This document shows, piece after piece, positions 1 through 8,519 of a DNA stretch of 64,000 bases. The notes beneath the pieces were generated by a model, which was not told the DNA's origin, searched no databases, and saw only the letters and a list, made by a program, of their open reading frames with translations. The stretch covers positions 1,302,001-1,366,000 of the forward strand of contig NZ_CP061312.1 of the NCBI RefSeq assembly GCF_018688155.1, read 5' to 3'. Source of the stretch: Polynucleobacter sp. AP-Sving-400A-A2. Lineage in GTDB: Bacteria; Pseudomonadota; Gammaproteobacteria; Burkholderiales; Burkholderiaceae. Both the position numbers and the translations under genes were made by a program. The first letter of the stretch is position 1, and each line of letters opens with the position of its first letter.

Positions 1-542
1 AAGATTCCAAACGGAACACCCTCACTCCAACTACCCATCATGAGAGGGCGAATAAATCCCAATACGAGATAGAGCCAAATTGCTGCCAAGAAACCCCAGG
101 CAATGTGCGTTCCCATACCCAAAGCAATAGCTCGGCGATACGTTCTTGCCCACCACAATAAAATCGAGACAGTCAAGAAGAAGCCAGCCATCATCCACCA
201 ACCACCCTCATTAAGGGGCATGAATAAAGACAAGCCATGCTTTGGAAGTGGTGGATCTAAAGAGAGCCAGAATAATTGGCGCACGAATTCAATTGGGTTC
301 CAATTCACAGAGGCCAACATATTCCAACCCATAATCTGAATTGCAATAATGCCAAAAAATAAAGAAGCAACGCCTAAACCACCTAAGTAAATAGGTCCAA
401 GCTGCGCATTCCCCAAACGCCCTAGCAAATGAAACATAGTTGGCGTGCCAAAACGCTCTCGTTCATCACGAGGATCTATAGCTACCCCATGATGCGGCGG
501 AGCAGTTACTTGAACTTGAGTAAATAGATTTTGATATTCCAT
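1..542 (-). CDS. pufM: Photosynthetic reaction centre M subunit, partial (C-terminus beyond left edge)
   Basis: This is the M polypeptide of the type II reaction centre. With PufL it binds the bacteriochlorophyll special pair, bacteriopheophytins, quinones and iron in the inner membrane. The visible protein starts [12 protein letters not shown] and continues with PHHGVAID and LGPIYLGG, typical of PufM N-termini, followed by the first membrane helices. About 180 residues are present, against roughly 310-330 in the family, because the gene runs off the window. The ATG at 542-540 lies 14 bases after the pufL stop and has a good AGAGGA ribosome site, so it is the last visible gene of the puf operon. 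Whether pufC follows cannot be seen. Identification is secure. Confidence 0.96.
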   Translation of the reverse strand, partial: MEYQNLFTQVQVTAPPHHGVAIDPRDERERFGTPTMFHLLGRLGNAQLGPIYLGGLGVASLFFGIIAIQIMGWNMLASVNWNPIEFVRQLFWLSLDPPLPKHGLSLFMPLNEGGWWMMAGFFLTVSILLWWARTYRRAIALGMGTHIAWGFLAAIWLYLVLGFIRPLMMGSWSEGVPFGI

Positions 543-556
543 AATTTAAATTCCTC

Positions 557-1381
557 TTAACGCCAAATTGGCAAGTTCAACCACCAACCCCACCACTCCG
601 GCCAACCACGAGACCAGAATGGGCCGCTAATCACAATACAAACCGCGCTCCAAAAAACCGCTGCTAAGGCTAGAAATAATCCAACTCGGTGAATTCCTAA
701 GGTACCAACTGAATAACCAATCGTGTCTCTAAAGAAGGTATCTTCATGTTCAGGCGTTTTAACAAACTCGCCTTTTTGTGGATTTGTAGACGACAAAACT
801 AAACCGCCGTGTAATACCAAAGCAAAGGTGGTGGTGAAGAATAAAGTCACCGCAATCATATGCGCTGGGTTGTAATGAAAATGGAGGTACTGATAGCCTG
901 TATTGGAGACCCAGTCCAAGTGACTCAAGATGCCGTAAGGAAAGCCATGACCCCATGCACCTAATAGTATTGGCCTAACGATAACCAAAGTGAAATAAGC
1001 AAATACCGCCATTAAGTAGGCGTAGGGAACATGAAGTCCCATACCGAGCTTTCGACAAATCTCCATTTCTCGCAAGGCCCACGAAAGGAATGCACCTAAA
1101 GCACAAACCGTAATCAGCTGCCACAGCCCGCCTTCTAGCAAGGGGGCAAAACCAAGTCCATAACTAATGTCCGGTGGCGCGATATTGATCTGCCAAGGGT
1201 TCCATGTTGGACCCTGTGAAGCACCCCACAAAATCAGTGCGGTACCTAAAAAAGAAAATAAAACGGTGGTAACACCAAAAAATCCGACGTAAAACGGCCC
1301 CACCCAAAAATCGAATAAGTCCCCACCGACTAATGTACCGCCTCGAACGCGATACTTTCTTTCAAAACTAAGCATGGCCAT
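557..1381 (-). CDS. pufL: Photosynthetic reaction centre L subunit
   Basis: This is the L polypeptide of the purple-bacterial reaction centre and carries the active electron-transfer branch with PufM. The 274-residue length is normal for the family. It starts [15 protein letters not shown], a typical PufL N-terminus, and has five hydrophobic helices. The conserved histidines are in place: H154 and H169 near the pigments, H174 in NPAHM as special-pair ligand, and H191 and H231 as likely iron ligands, each one position later than in Rhodobacter. It lies between pufA and pufM. The 85-base pufA-pufL gap carries a stem-loop (1408-1447) that may set the LH1 to reaction-centre ratio. Nothing appears missing. 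Confidence 0.98.
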   Translation of the reverse strand: MAMLSFERKYRVRGGTLVGGDLFDFWVGPFYVGFFGVTTVLFSFLGTALILWGASQGPTWNPWQINIAPPDISYGLGFAPLLEGGLWQLITVCALGAFLSWALREMEICRKLGMGLHVPYAYLMAVFAYFTLVIVRPILLGAWGHGFPYGILSHLDWVSNTGYQYLHFHYNPAHMIAVTLFFTTTFALVLHGGLVLSSTNPQKGEFVKTPEHEDTFFRDTIGYSVGTLGIHRVGLFLALAAVFWSAVCIVISGPFWSRGWPEWWGWWLNLPIWR

Positions 1382-1407
1382 TTTTTATGCTCTCCGATGA
1401 ATGGATA

Positions 1408-1447
1408 AATAGGGTTGAGCTAAGAAGCGATTTAACCTAACCCTATT
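1408..1447 (-). promoter_or_regulatory. Intercistronic stem-loop between pufA and pufL
   Basis: A perfect 9-bp inverted repeat, aatagggtt at 1408-1416 and aaccctatt at 1439-1447, encloses a 22-base loop in the pufA-pufL gap. No U-run follows, so it does not look like a simple terminator. In Rhodobacter, hairpins at this position protect the pufBA transcript from 3' decay and make it more abundant than pufLM. The same role is inferred here from position and structure only. Confidence 0.6.
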
Positions 1448-1466
1448 CACCATTTTTTTATACAAA

Positions 1467-1673
1467 TTACTTTGCTGCTGGAACTGATGGTGGCATTGCA
1501 GAACCTGATTTAGCTTCCATCGCCTTAAACTGGGCTTGGCTTAAACCATCCAACCAGTTGAAACGAACACTACTTAGCAAAATCAAGTGAATCATTGCTG
1601 CAAGACCAAACAGGAAAACACCTTGAACAACCATTGATCGCAATGGATCATAAAGTTTCCAAATTCTCCACAT
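1467..1673 (-). CDS. pufA: Light-harvesting 1 alpha polypeptide
   Basis: This is the LH1 antenna alpha chain, a 68-residue single-span protein of the inner membrane. It starts [13 protein letters not shown], the hallmark of LH1 alpha chains. One hydrophobic helix follows, with H29 (AAMIHLILL) as the bacteriochlorophyll ligand, then FNWLDG and a proline/alanine-rich tail that is likely periplasmic. The ATG at 1673 has a strong AGGAGA site. That site overlaps the stop codon region of the upstream 74-residue gene, so translation of the two is probably coupled. Normally pufA follows pufB directly; here an extra gene separates them. Identification is secure. Confidence 0.97.
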   Translation of the reverse strand: MWRIWKLYDPLRSMVVQGVFLFGLAAMIHLILLSSVRFNWLDGLSQAQFKAMEAKSGSAMPPSVPAAK

Positions 1674-1682
1674 AATCTTCTC

Positions 1683-1907
1683 CTAATTTAAATAAGACAT
1701 AAAACCATAAACTGCCGACCTCGTACCATCGATAAGCGATTTTTCTTCAGCTCCAGGAAGCCAAGAACTCCACTTCGTTGGCAAAATCTGGGTAAATAAA
1801 GAAATAACAAAACACACTATGAAACATAAAATAAAAATAAGATTAAAAGTGATTGAGTCTTCTCTAATCATATTTTTTTCTTTGCTAATAACGTGATCCA
1901 TTTTCAT
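1683..1907 (-). CDS. Unrecognised single-span membrane protein inserted between pufB and pufA
   Basis: I do not recognise this family. The 74-residue protein has a charged N-terminus (residues 1-18), one strongly hydrophobic segment (about 21-42, FNLIFILCFIVCFVISLF), then PTKWSSWLPGAEEKS and a mildly amphipathic tail ending MSYLN. It looks real. The ATG at 1907 has an AGGGGA site 5 bases upstream, it starts 27 bases after the pufB stop, and its TAG stop lies immediately before the GAGA of the pufA ribosome site. Base composition is very AT-rich (about 22% GC in the 60 bases from 1801). Size and location recall the small puf-operon proteins PufQ, PufX and protein-W/-U, but no sequence match to them is claimed. 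An antenna- or assembly-associated role is inference from position. Confidence 0.72.
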   Translation of the reverse strand: MKMDHVISKEKNMIREDSITFNLIFILCFIVCFVISLFTQILPTKWSSWLPGAEEKSLIDGTRSAVYGFMSYLN

Positions 1908-1934
1908 ATCATTCCCCTAAGATTTATTCCGATT

Positions 1935-2087
1935 TCAATGGAACCAAGGACGCCATGCCCAAACCAAAATATGGGCAACTACAGCTATAGAAGTAAAACC
2001 AACTAAACCTTGGATATACAACTGGTGAAACTCCTTGGCTTCGTCATCAGTAAGGCCAGATATTGAACCTGTTCTGTGATCGCTCAT
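1935..2087 (-). CDS. pufB: Light-harvesting 1 beta polypeptide
   Basis: This is the LH1 antenna beta chain, 50 residues, pairing with PufA in the ring around the reaction centre. Read directly from the sequence: it starts [20 protein letters not shown], the conserved cytoplasmic region with H21. A single helix follows with H39 in [10 protein letters not shown] as bacteriochlorophyll ligand, and the protein ends RPWFH. The ATG at 2087-2085 has a near-perfect AAGGAGGT ribosome site, the strongest in the puf operon, as expected for an abundant antenna protein. It lies 142 bases downstream of bchZ; that gap contains two hairpins. Identification is secure. Confidence 0.96.
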   Translation of the reverse strand: MSDHRTGSISGLTDDEAKEFHQLYIQGLVGFTSIAVVAHILVWAWRPWFH

Positions 2088-2127
2088 AACCAATTACCTC
2101 CTTCAAAAATAGCCTTGCGGCCGTTAC

Positions 2128-2204
2128 CGCGCTTAACCCGCGCGACATGGGCTGTAGCGTACGGCATGCCACATTCCGTTTTCAACAAACCAATTGATTT
2201 GTTG
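2128..2204 (-). promoter_or_regulatory. Two hairpins in the bchZ-pufB gap
   Basis: The 142-base gap between bchZ and pufB holds two inverted repeats. One has arms caacaaa (2183-2189) and tttgttg (2198-2204) and can extend inward by one C-G pair and a wobble. The other has arms cgcgc (2128-2132) and gcgcg (2140-2144) with a 7-base loop. Neither is followed by a U-run. They could be mRNA processing or 5'-stabilising structures for the pufBA message. No CrtJ/PpsR-type palindrome or clear promoter was found in this gap, so transcription may partly read through from bchCXYZ. Confidence 0.4.
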
Positions 2205-2229
2205 TAATTGACTTTTGTTGAGGAAGAAC

Positions 2230-3687
2230 TCATGCCTCGACCTCCTCAGTAATTTCTTTGCAAGAAGACTTCACTCTGGCAGCTGTAATTCTCTCTTCGC
2301 CAGCCTTCTCTGCATCTTGCTCTACACGATCGCGCATCTCTTTAGCAGCAGAAATCTGGATTAAAACCGGTCTAGTTTTAATAAAGTCAGCCACTAGTTT
2401 TTGAGCATCTTGATCCCAAGGCAAGGCATTGGAACGATAAGTACGCGTTAATGAGGAATCGACTTTATCCATATCGGTACCCAATGGCAGGATATAAAAG
2501 AGTGCATCGAACAAACCATTACAAAATTCTTGAATGATGTATGTCGCACCGGCATAACCCATAAATGGGGTGCCGGTATGACGGCGAATAATCGCACCAG
2601 GGAAAGACGAAGGAATGTAAGAGGCTTTACTACCAGTTTCAGCCAGATACATTCTTTCGTTGTAGCTGCCAAACATTACTAGCGGTGGCTTCTCTTTGGT
2701 GAGCTTGCGAACCTCTTGATTATTGGTTTTCTCTCCAGGCTTTCTAGGAACTGCAAAGCTGCAAGGCAGACCCATCTCATCTGATAAGAAATGACGAATA
2801 CCTCGGGTATAAGTTTCATTAGCAACCACTGCATAACTGGCTGTACTGAAAAAATCTTGAGTCACTGAACGCCATAAGTCCCAAATTGGCTTAATGGTGG
2901 TGTGTTTTTCACGCTCAATAAATGGCTCAGGATCTAAGCCCAATAATTCACCTAGTTTGCGCAAGAATTGAGTAGTGCTATGCAAACCCAGTGGAGCTTG
3001 CAAATAGGGACGCTCTAGAGCTTCGCAAAGCATACGACCAAATTCACGATACATACAGATATTCACGTCTGCATTCACTAAATTCTCAACTTCAGCTAAG
3101 TGAGAACCTAATGGGAAGACCATATTGATATCAGCACCAATACCTTCAACTAGACGGCGAATCTCGGCTAGATCACTAGGCATATTGAACGTACCGTAGC
3201 AGGGTCCAATAATATTCACGCGGGGCTTTTCGCCTTCGGCTCTTGGTTTACGTTCTGGAATCTTGCGAGTGCCGTATTCACTCCATAACCAATACATTGC
3301 GCGATTAGCACATTGCCATTGATCTTCATCGATGGTTCTTGGTAAGAAACGGGCAATATTCATACCCTCAGGAGTAACGCCGCCGCCAATCATTTCTGCA
3401 ATAGAGCCGGTTACGACTACAGCCGGAAGATCAGGATCTAAAGTGGCATGGGCACGTTTCATTGCGCCCTCAGTGCCTTCACGACCTAACTGCTCTTCCT
3501 CTAGACCGGTAACTACAATCGGCAACTCATGTGGAGGTAGCGCATCGGTATAGTGCAGGACTGAAGTTACGGGTAAGTTTTCACAGCCAACTGGTCCATC
3601 AATAACTACCTGCAATCCTTTGATAGCAGTAAACACATATACTGCACCCCAATATCCACCAGCACGATCATGATCGATGACAAACAT
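2230..3687 (-). CDS. bchZ: Chlorophyllide a reductase subunit Z
   Basis: BchZ is one of the two catalytic, nitrogenase MoFe-like subunits of chlorophyllide a oxidoreductase. This enzyme reduces ring B of chlorophyllide on the way to bacteriochlorophyll a. The 485-residue length is typical. It opens [16 protein letters not shown], with conserved [11 protein letters not shown] near residue 33 (a cluster cysteine) and [13 protein letters not shown] near residue 91. Its ATG overlaps the bchY stop by one base (TAATG), so the two subunits are translationally coupled, as expected for a fixed-stoichiometry complex. It is the last gene of bchCXYZ before the puf genes, the classical purple-bacterial order. 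Confidence 0.97.
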   Translation of the reverse strand: MFVIDHDRAGGYWGAVYVFTAIKGLQVVIDGPVGCENLPVTSVLHYTDALPPHELPIVVTGLEEEQLGREGTEGAMKRAHATLDPDLPAVVVTGSIAEMIGGGVTPEGMNIARFLPRTIDEDQWQCANRAMYWLWSEYGTRKIPERKPRAEGEKPRVNIIGPCYGTFNMPSDLAEIRRLVEGIGADINMVFPLGSHLAEVENLVNADVNICMYREFGRMLCEALERPYLQAPLGLHSTTQFLRKLGELLGLDPEPFIEREKHTTIKPIWDLWRSVTQDFFSTASYAVVANETYTRGIRHFLSDEMGLPCSFAVPRKPGEKTNNQEVRKLTKEKPPLVMFGSYNERMYLAETGSKASYIPSSFPGAIIRRHTGTPFMGYAGATYIIQEFCNGLFDALFYILPLGTDMDKVDSSLTRTYRSNALPWDQDAQKLVADFIKTRPVLIQISAAKEMRDRVEQDAEKAGEERITAARVKSSCKEITEEVEA

Positions 3688-5225
3688 TACATCATCTCCT
3701 CAGCTTTGCGCTTCTTCAATTTTTTCTCAAGCTTGCGACGGACCTCGGCCTTGAACTCTGGGTGATCTTGTGGAACATTCTCCCAAACCCCTGATTTATA
3801 ACCAGATCCAACATCGCCAAAGAAAGCCTTCATCTCATCAAAGCGCGCTTGATTACCAATCGCAGCATTGATCACTTGCGCTAGCGATCCAGCGCCCGCA
3901 GGACCCATCAACGGTCTTGCTGAAATCAAATTCGTAAAGTAAAGCGAAGGAATGGAGGCTTGCTTAGCTGCTTGAACTACTGGAGTAGTTCCAATTGCTA
4001 AGTCAGGCTTGAACTCTTTCATTGCAGCTAAATCTTGCTCTAAAGAGGCGCGGAATTGAACGTGAACGCCCTTTGCCTCTAACCATTCGCGATCTTCATC
4101 ACTCCAAGGAGTGCGTGGGCATGCTGAGCCAACGTAACGTACATCAGCGCCACTCTCAATCAGCAAACGTGCCACGATAAGCTCTGAACCTTCGTAACCA
4201 CTTAAGGTAATGCGTCCTTTAATTGGAGCAGCAGCAAGCACACCCTTAATTGCTGGGAGGATACGGTTTTGTGCAGCTGCAATTAAATCTTGTGGAGTAT
4301 TTGTGGACTTGCCAATAGCTTCCAACCAACGAGCAGTACCCTCGTAACCTACTGGGGCAGAGCCAACAATGGAGCGTCCTGCCGCTTCAAACTCACGGAT
4401 ACACGAAGTATAAAAAGGATGTAATGCAGCCACCGTTACACAATCAAGCGCCTGATACATTTCACGCCATTCGCGAGTAGGTACTGAAGCGCCGACTGCT
4501 AAACCCATCGGCTCAATCATCATGCCAATACCAACTGGATCAGCGGGGAAAATTTCACCTAATAAAGTAATCGTTGGCTTGCTTGAGCGACCAGCGCGAG
4601 GTGCTTGGACTGGACCAGACATCGCTTCATTACGAGCGTAATTGAGCATTGCGCCAGCCAATACATCCTTTGCCTCAGCATGAGTTGGCACGCCGAAACC
4701 TGGCACATCAATGCCGATGATACGTACACCATTAATTTCTTTTGGTAACAATTGCAGTGGCACACCACTAGCAGTTGGTACGCATAAATTAATGATGACG
4801 ATAGCGTCATACTTTTCTGGATCAGCTTCTTGATAGACGGAATCACGAATATCTTCAAACAACTTACCAGTAACCAATGTCTCTGAATTAAATGGCACAT
4901 AACCAACGCTTCGGCGTGCGCCATAAAAATGGGAAGTAAAAGTGAGGCCATAAACGCAGCATGCAGAGCCAGAAAGAATAGTGGCAGTTCTGCGCATTCT
5001 CAACCCTACACGTAATGCACCAAATGCAGGACACATACTTTGCGGCTGATCATGTGGTCCCTTGGGATAGTCTTTTGCATACTGCTGCAATGTTTCTGAC
5101 TTACCCGCAGCCTTTGCCGCAGCCAGCATCTCTGCTTCACCAGAATGACAACCTAAGCCATCTCCTAGCGTCGGATCAGTTTTTAACTTTTCCTCTGGGG
5201 TAATGGGAATAATTGTTTTATTCAT
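3687..5225 (-). CDS. bchY: Chlorophyllide a reductase subunit Y
   Basis: BchY is the second MoFe-like subunit of chlorophyllide a oxidoreductase; with BchZ it holds the Fe-S cluster and substrate. At 512 residues it is of normal size. Visible landmarks are the N-terminal [21 protein letters not shown] near residue 63 and [10 protein letters not shown] near residue 85 (cysteines in cluster-binding positions), and a C-terminal region rich in lysine and arginine. It lies 24 bases after bchX and overlaps bchZ by one base. The operon order bchC-X-Y-Z-pufB is conserved in many purple bacteria, which supports the call. Confidence 0.97.
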   Translation of the reverse strand: MNKTIIPITPEEKLKTDPTLGDGLGCHSGEAEMLAAAKAAGKSETLQQYAKDYPKGPHDQPQSMCPAFGALRVGLRMRRTATILSGSACCVYGLTFTSHFYGARRSVGYVPFNSETLVTGKLFEDIRDSVYQEADPEKYDAIVIINLCVPTASGVPLQLLPKEINGVRIIGIDVPGFGVPTHAEAKDVLAGAMLNYARNEAMSGPVQAPRAGRSSKPTITLLGEIFPADPVGIGMMIEPMGLAVGASVPTREWREMYQALDCVTVAALHPFYTSCIREFEAAGRSIVGSAPVGYEGTARWLEAIGKSTNTPQDLIAAAQNRILPAIKGVLAAAPIKGRITLSGYEGSELIVARLLIESGADVRYVGSACPRTPWSDEDREWLEAKGVHVQFRASLEQDLAAMKEFKPDLAIGTTPVVQAAKQASIPSLYFTNLISARPLMGPAGAGSLAQVINAAIGNQARFDEMKAFFGDVGSGYKSGVWENVPQDHPEFKAEVRRKLEKKLKKRKAEEMM

Positions 5226-5249
5226 AACGGCGTATTGCTCTCTATTTCT

Positions 5250-6257
5250 TTAGGCTTGGTCGTAGATAACTTCGAGTGTTTTCTTAATGACTTCGTCTTT
5301 ACCCATCATGTCCTTAACGGTAGCGGGCTTCAAAACTACATCGCGACCAGTAATTTCTGAGGAGAACAAGCCCAACAGTTCGTCTTGAGTTAAAGGCTTT
5401 GGACGTACTGGCGGAGCTTCTGAAACATTAGTAGCGAGCTCTTCGAATAGCGGAGCCCACTGTGTGCCAGGCTGGCCAATAATTTCATAACTAGCACTCT
5501 TGCGACGAATATCTTCGTTCGCAGGGATAGCCGCTAAAACTGGAATACCAGCCTTCTCAGCAAAAGCCTGAGCTTCACCGGTTAAGTCATCTTTATTGAT
5601 CACCATGCCTGCTACACCAACGTTACCGCCTAATTTACGGAAGTACTCCACCGCTGAACAAACGTTGTTCGCAACATAAAGAGATTGCAAATCATTACTA
5701 GCAACCACGATCACTTTTTGGCACATGTCTCGAGCGATCGGCAAACCAAAGCCGCCGCAAACTACGTCACCCAAAAAGTCGAGAAGTACATAGTCAAATC
5801 CCCAATCATGGAAGCCTAATTTTTCTAATGTTTCGAAGCCATGAATAATGCCGCGACCACCGCATCCACGTCCCACCTCTGGACCGCCTAGCTCCATCGC
5901 AAATACACCATCACGAATAAAGCAAACATCACCAATCGAAACAGACTCGCCGGCTAATTTTTTCTTAGAGGAGGTTTCAATAATGGTTGGGCAAGCTTTA
6001 CCGCCGAACAAGAGTGAAGTGGTATCACTCTTTGGATCGCATCCAATCAATAAAACTTTCTTGCCTTGTTGAGCCATCATGTATGACAGGTTGGCAAGGG
6101 TAAAGCTCTTACCAATACCGCCCTTGCCATAAATAGCAATGATTTGGGTTTCTTTAGTCACTGGACCAGTGGAAACTGGATCGGGCTCAATAGCAGCCTC
6201 CTTTTTTAAGTCCATAAACTGAATTGTTGCTGTTGCTGGGATGTCTGATGAACTCAT
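5250..6257 (-). CDS. bchX: Chlorophyllide a reductase iron protein (subunit X)
   Basis: BchX is the NifH-like ATPase that passes electrons to BchYZ. It contains the P-loop YGKGGIGKS, the GRGCGGRGI cluster cysteine and the [13 protein letters not shown] switch region with a second cluster cysteine, all standard for dimeric [4Fe-4S] NifH-family proteins. I place the start at the ATG at 6257 (MSSSDIPATATIQ), giving 335 residues. This ATG overlaps the bchC stop as ATGA and has a GGAGA site 8 bases upstream. A longer in-frame extension to 6293 would lie inside bchC and is unlikely. The resemblance to bchL in this window reflects common ancestry. Confidence 0.96.
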   Translation of the reverse strand: MSSSDIPATATIQFMDLKKEAAIEPDPVSTGPVTKETQIIAIYGKGGIGKSFTLANLSYMMAQQGKKVLLIGCDPKSDTTSLLFGGKACPTIIETSSKKKLAGESVSIGDVCFIRDGVFAMELGGPEVGRGCGGRGIIHGFETLEKLGFHDWGFDYVLLDFLGDVVCGGFGLPIARDMCQKVIVVASNDLQSLYVANNVCSAVEYFRKLGGNVGVAGMVINKDDLTGEAQAFAEKAGIPVLAAIPANEDIRRKSASYEIIGQPGTQWAPLFEELATNVSEAPPVRPKPLTQDELLGLFSSEITGRDVVLKPATVKDMMGKDEVIKKTLEVIYDQA

Positions 6258-7201
6258 TGCAGATTTCTCCAATCTAGAACCATTTTTAAACAATCAACAT
6301 TATTGAAAGCCGTGTGATAGGCGGCATTTGCATCATTCGGTGAAGAACGATGCGTAATCAAACCATCCAAACTTAATTTTCCGGACTCAACTAAATCTTT
6401 TATTGCCACTAAATCTCCAGGCGCCCACTGCGCCGCAATGCGAATGCGTGCTTCTCGCATAAAGGCCTGAGGGAATGAGAAAGAAATCGTGTCATAAAAT
6501 CCTGCCAAAACAATTTCTCCGCCAGGAGCAAGGCAGCTGATCAGCGTATCAACTAAGCGGGCATCACCACTGACATCCACAATCGTTTTATATTTTTTAA
6601 CTTGATCATCTTTGGGATCTATTGCGTCGTAACCTACGGCACCTTCACGGCGCCCTGCATTGGTCTCCCACACTACCGGGCGCTTACCCTTAGCAACTGC
6701 AATCCGTGCAATTAAGCGGCCTAATACGCCATGACCAATAATCAAATCTGGCTGCTCTTGTCCAGGACCAGAAGTCACGTGGTGGCCAGTCGCAGCTAAA
6801 GCAAAAAGGATCGCTTCTTCACCCAAATGATCTTGAATAGCAATTACGCGATTACTATCCACGACCACCCGCGATGCCGCGCCACCAAACAAGCCTTTAA
6901 TCTCTCCGTAGCACTTTGCTCCAGGAACAAATACTCTTTGACCGATCTTTAAATTAGAATCTGCACCCGCTTCCACTACTCTGCCTACAGACTCATAACC
7001 AGGCACCAATGGATAGCCCATGCCAGGAAAATTCGGCATTTTTCCAGTCCACAATAATTTTTCTGTACCAGTGCTGATTCCGCTCCACTCCATATCAACC
7101 AAGACATCAATGGGGGTCATGGGGGTTAATTCAAGATCGGTAAGAGCAACACTTTCTGGTCTTTCCAGAACGATCGCTCTTGTTTGATATTGACTGGTCA
7201 T
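6254..7201 (-). CDS. bchC: Bacteriochlorophyllide a dehydrogenase BchC
   Basis: BchC oxidises the C3 hydroxyethyl group of 3-hydroxyethyl bacteriochlorophyllide a, giving the acetyl group found in bacteriochlorophyll a. The 315-residue protein has a medium-chain dehydrogenase (GroES-like) N-terminus with WSGISTGTEKLLWTG and PLVPGYESVGRV, followed by a nucleotide-binding half (LIIGHGVLGRLIA near residue 154). It heads bchC-X-Y-Z-puf and overlaps bchX by 4 bases. A perfect inverted repeat of the CrtJ/PpsR type lies 31-56 bases upstream of its start, so repression by that regulator is likely. No strong ribosome site is evident before the ATG. Confidence 0.96.
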   Translation of the reverse strand: MTSQYQTRAIVLERPESVALTDLELTPMTPIDVLVDMEWSGISTGTEKLLWTGKMPNFPGMGYPLVPGYESVGRVVEAGADSNLKIGQRVFVPGAKCYGEIKGLFGGAASRVVVDSNRVIAIQDHLGEEAILFALAATGHHVTSGPGQEQPDLIIGHGVLGRLIARIAVAKGKRPVVWETNAGRREGAVGYDAIDPKDDQVKKYKTIVDVSGDARLVDTLISCLAPGGEIVLAGFYDTISFSFPQAFMREARIRIAAQWAPGDLVAIKDLVESGKLSLDGLITHRSSPNDANAAYHTAFNNVDCLKMVLDWRNLQ

Positions 7202-7231
7202 TTCTGGCTAAGGATTCTTTTTTTTGGATTA

Positions 7232-7257
7232 AAAGTGTACAAAAATATTTACACTTT
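7232..7257. promoter_or_regulatory. CrtJ/PpsR-type operator upstream of bchC
   Basis: The core TGT-N12-ACA spans 7236-7253. The arms extend to perfect 7-bp repeats, aaagtgt (7232-7238) and acacttt (7251-7257). This matches the TGTN12ACA consensus of the CrtJ/PpsR aerobic repressor of photosynthesis genes. It lies 31 bases before the bchC ATG, in the 155-164 base gap between crtF and bchC. The repressor gene is not in the window, so the identity of the binder is inferred. Confidence 0.75.
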
Positions 7258-7365
7258 GTTTTTAACCTGTATTTACCAATTTGTCATCTAGGGGTTTTCT
7301 CTACTAACCCAATTAATTTGAAAAAACCTGTACGGATAGGTCTTTTACAAGGTTTATCAGCTAAT

Positions 7366-8481
7366 TTAGCCAGGTTTATTGCACTGCAATATTTGAGCAT
7401 TTAACGGCATATAAGAATTTAGTAGTCTGATACCCGTAAAGCCAGCTTGACGTAATAAACCACTAATTTCTGCTTCAGTTCTAGGTCTTCCCCTGCCCAT
7501 TGCTAGGAGATAAAAGCCAAAATAAGCATGTCCCATTGCCTCAAATCCCTTGGTCTCGGCCATAGGCTCTGCAAGCAATAAAGTCCCACCTGGATTGAGG
7601 GCGTCAAACACATTGGCAAGCAACTGCTTTACTCGAGCGTCATCATGATCAAAGATGACTCGAACAAGGGTTGCCAGATCACAACCTTTAGGTAGAGGGT
7701 CTTGAAAAAAGTTTCCGCCTACGGCCTGCGCTCTATTCGAGAGACCAATTTCCTTAAAGTGGGCATTAGAGAGCTCTGCCACGCCAGGAATATCAAATAA
7801 TTTAAAAGTAAGGTGGGGGTAGCGCTTAGCCAATCTTTTAATAAATACACCTTGGCCGCCACCGATGTCTAAAACAATGTCGTGCTTAGCCATTGGATAG
7901 GCATCGATAATCTCATCCGTCACCAGTGATTGGGTATGAGCCATCAATCTAGAGTAGTCAGCAACTGTTTCTGCGGATAAATTTTCTGGTGCGGCGCCCT
8001 GCTCAGGCGTGATGTAGGACCAGTACTCATTTAGAGCAACAGAACTTTTATCGCCCTGTAACAAAGCTATTGGATCGGACAAGTCGCGATAAAAATCAGC
8101 ATGGTGTTTGACCATATCCAGAATGGCAACATTGCCGACTAATGGAGCGCTTTTCATACTGAGGGCATAACGATCATCGCTACGCTTGACCAGCAACTGG
8201 ATAGCAACTGCTGCATCTAGTAAACGCCTTAAGCCGGCCGGCTTTAAGGATACTTGTTTTTGAAGATCGTTAAAGCTCACGGCACCCTTTGCCAAGATGT
8301 CAAAAAGATTAACTTGGGTGCAAGCAAGCAGAACTTGGGTGTAGACAAAGCCTGCCATTAAATCAAAGATATCGGAGGCTTGCCTTCTGACTATCCAGCG
8401 AGTGAGTGGAAAACGGGTAGCCCAGCGTTGAAAGCTCGGTGAGGCAATTAGACGATTACGCCAATCGAAGAAACGTTCCAT
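7366..8481 (-). CDS. crtF: Hydroxyneurosporene / carotenoid O-methyltransferase
   Basis: CrtF adds the methoxy group to C-1 hydroxylated carotenoids in the spheroidene or spirilloxanthin branch. The protein has an N-terminal winged-helix dimerisation region (FDLMAGFVYTQVLL, then LAKGAVSFNDLQKQ) and a C-terminal S-adenosylmethionine domain with DIVLDIGGGQGVF near residue 207 and LPKGCDLATLVRV, as in plant-type O-methyltransferases. I chose the ATG at 8481 (MERFFDWRNRLIA, 371 residues); a TTG three codons earlier is possible. No clear ribosome site precedes either. It follows crtE by 29-38 bases, in the bchH-crtE-crtF arrangement. Position in the photosynthesis cluster makes CrtF much more likely than other methyltransferases. 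Confidence 0.92.
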   Translation of the reverse strand: MERFFDWRNRLIASPSFQRWATRFPLTRWIVRRQASDIFDLMAGFVYTQVLLACTQVNLFDILAKGAVSFNDLQKQVSLKPAGLRRLLDAAVAIQLLVKRSDDRYALSMKSAPLVGNVAILDMVKHHADFYRDLSDPIALLQGDKSSVALNEYWSYITPEQGAAPENLSAETVADYSRLMAHTQSLVTDEIIDAYPMAKHDIVLDIGGGQGVFIKRLAKRYPHLTFKLFDIPGVAELSNAHFKEIGLSNRAQAVGGNFFQDPLPKGCDLATLVRVIFDHDDARVKQLLANVFDALNPGGTLLLAEPMAETKGFEAMGHAYFGFYLLAMGRGRPRTEAEISGLLRQAGFTGIRLLNSYMPLNAQILQCNKPG

Positions 8482-8519
8482 GAATGGCAATTTATGAATG
8501 AGAAAAAACAGGGTGCGGC

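Noticed and set aside
6257..6293. N-terminal extension of bchX to 6293
   Set aside because: It would lie within bchC; the ATG at 6257 overlaps the bchC stop as ATGA and has a good ribosome site.
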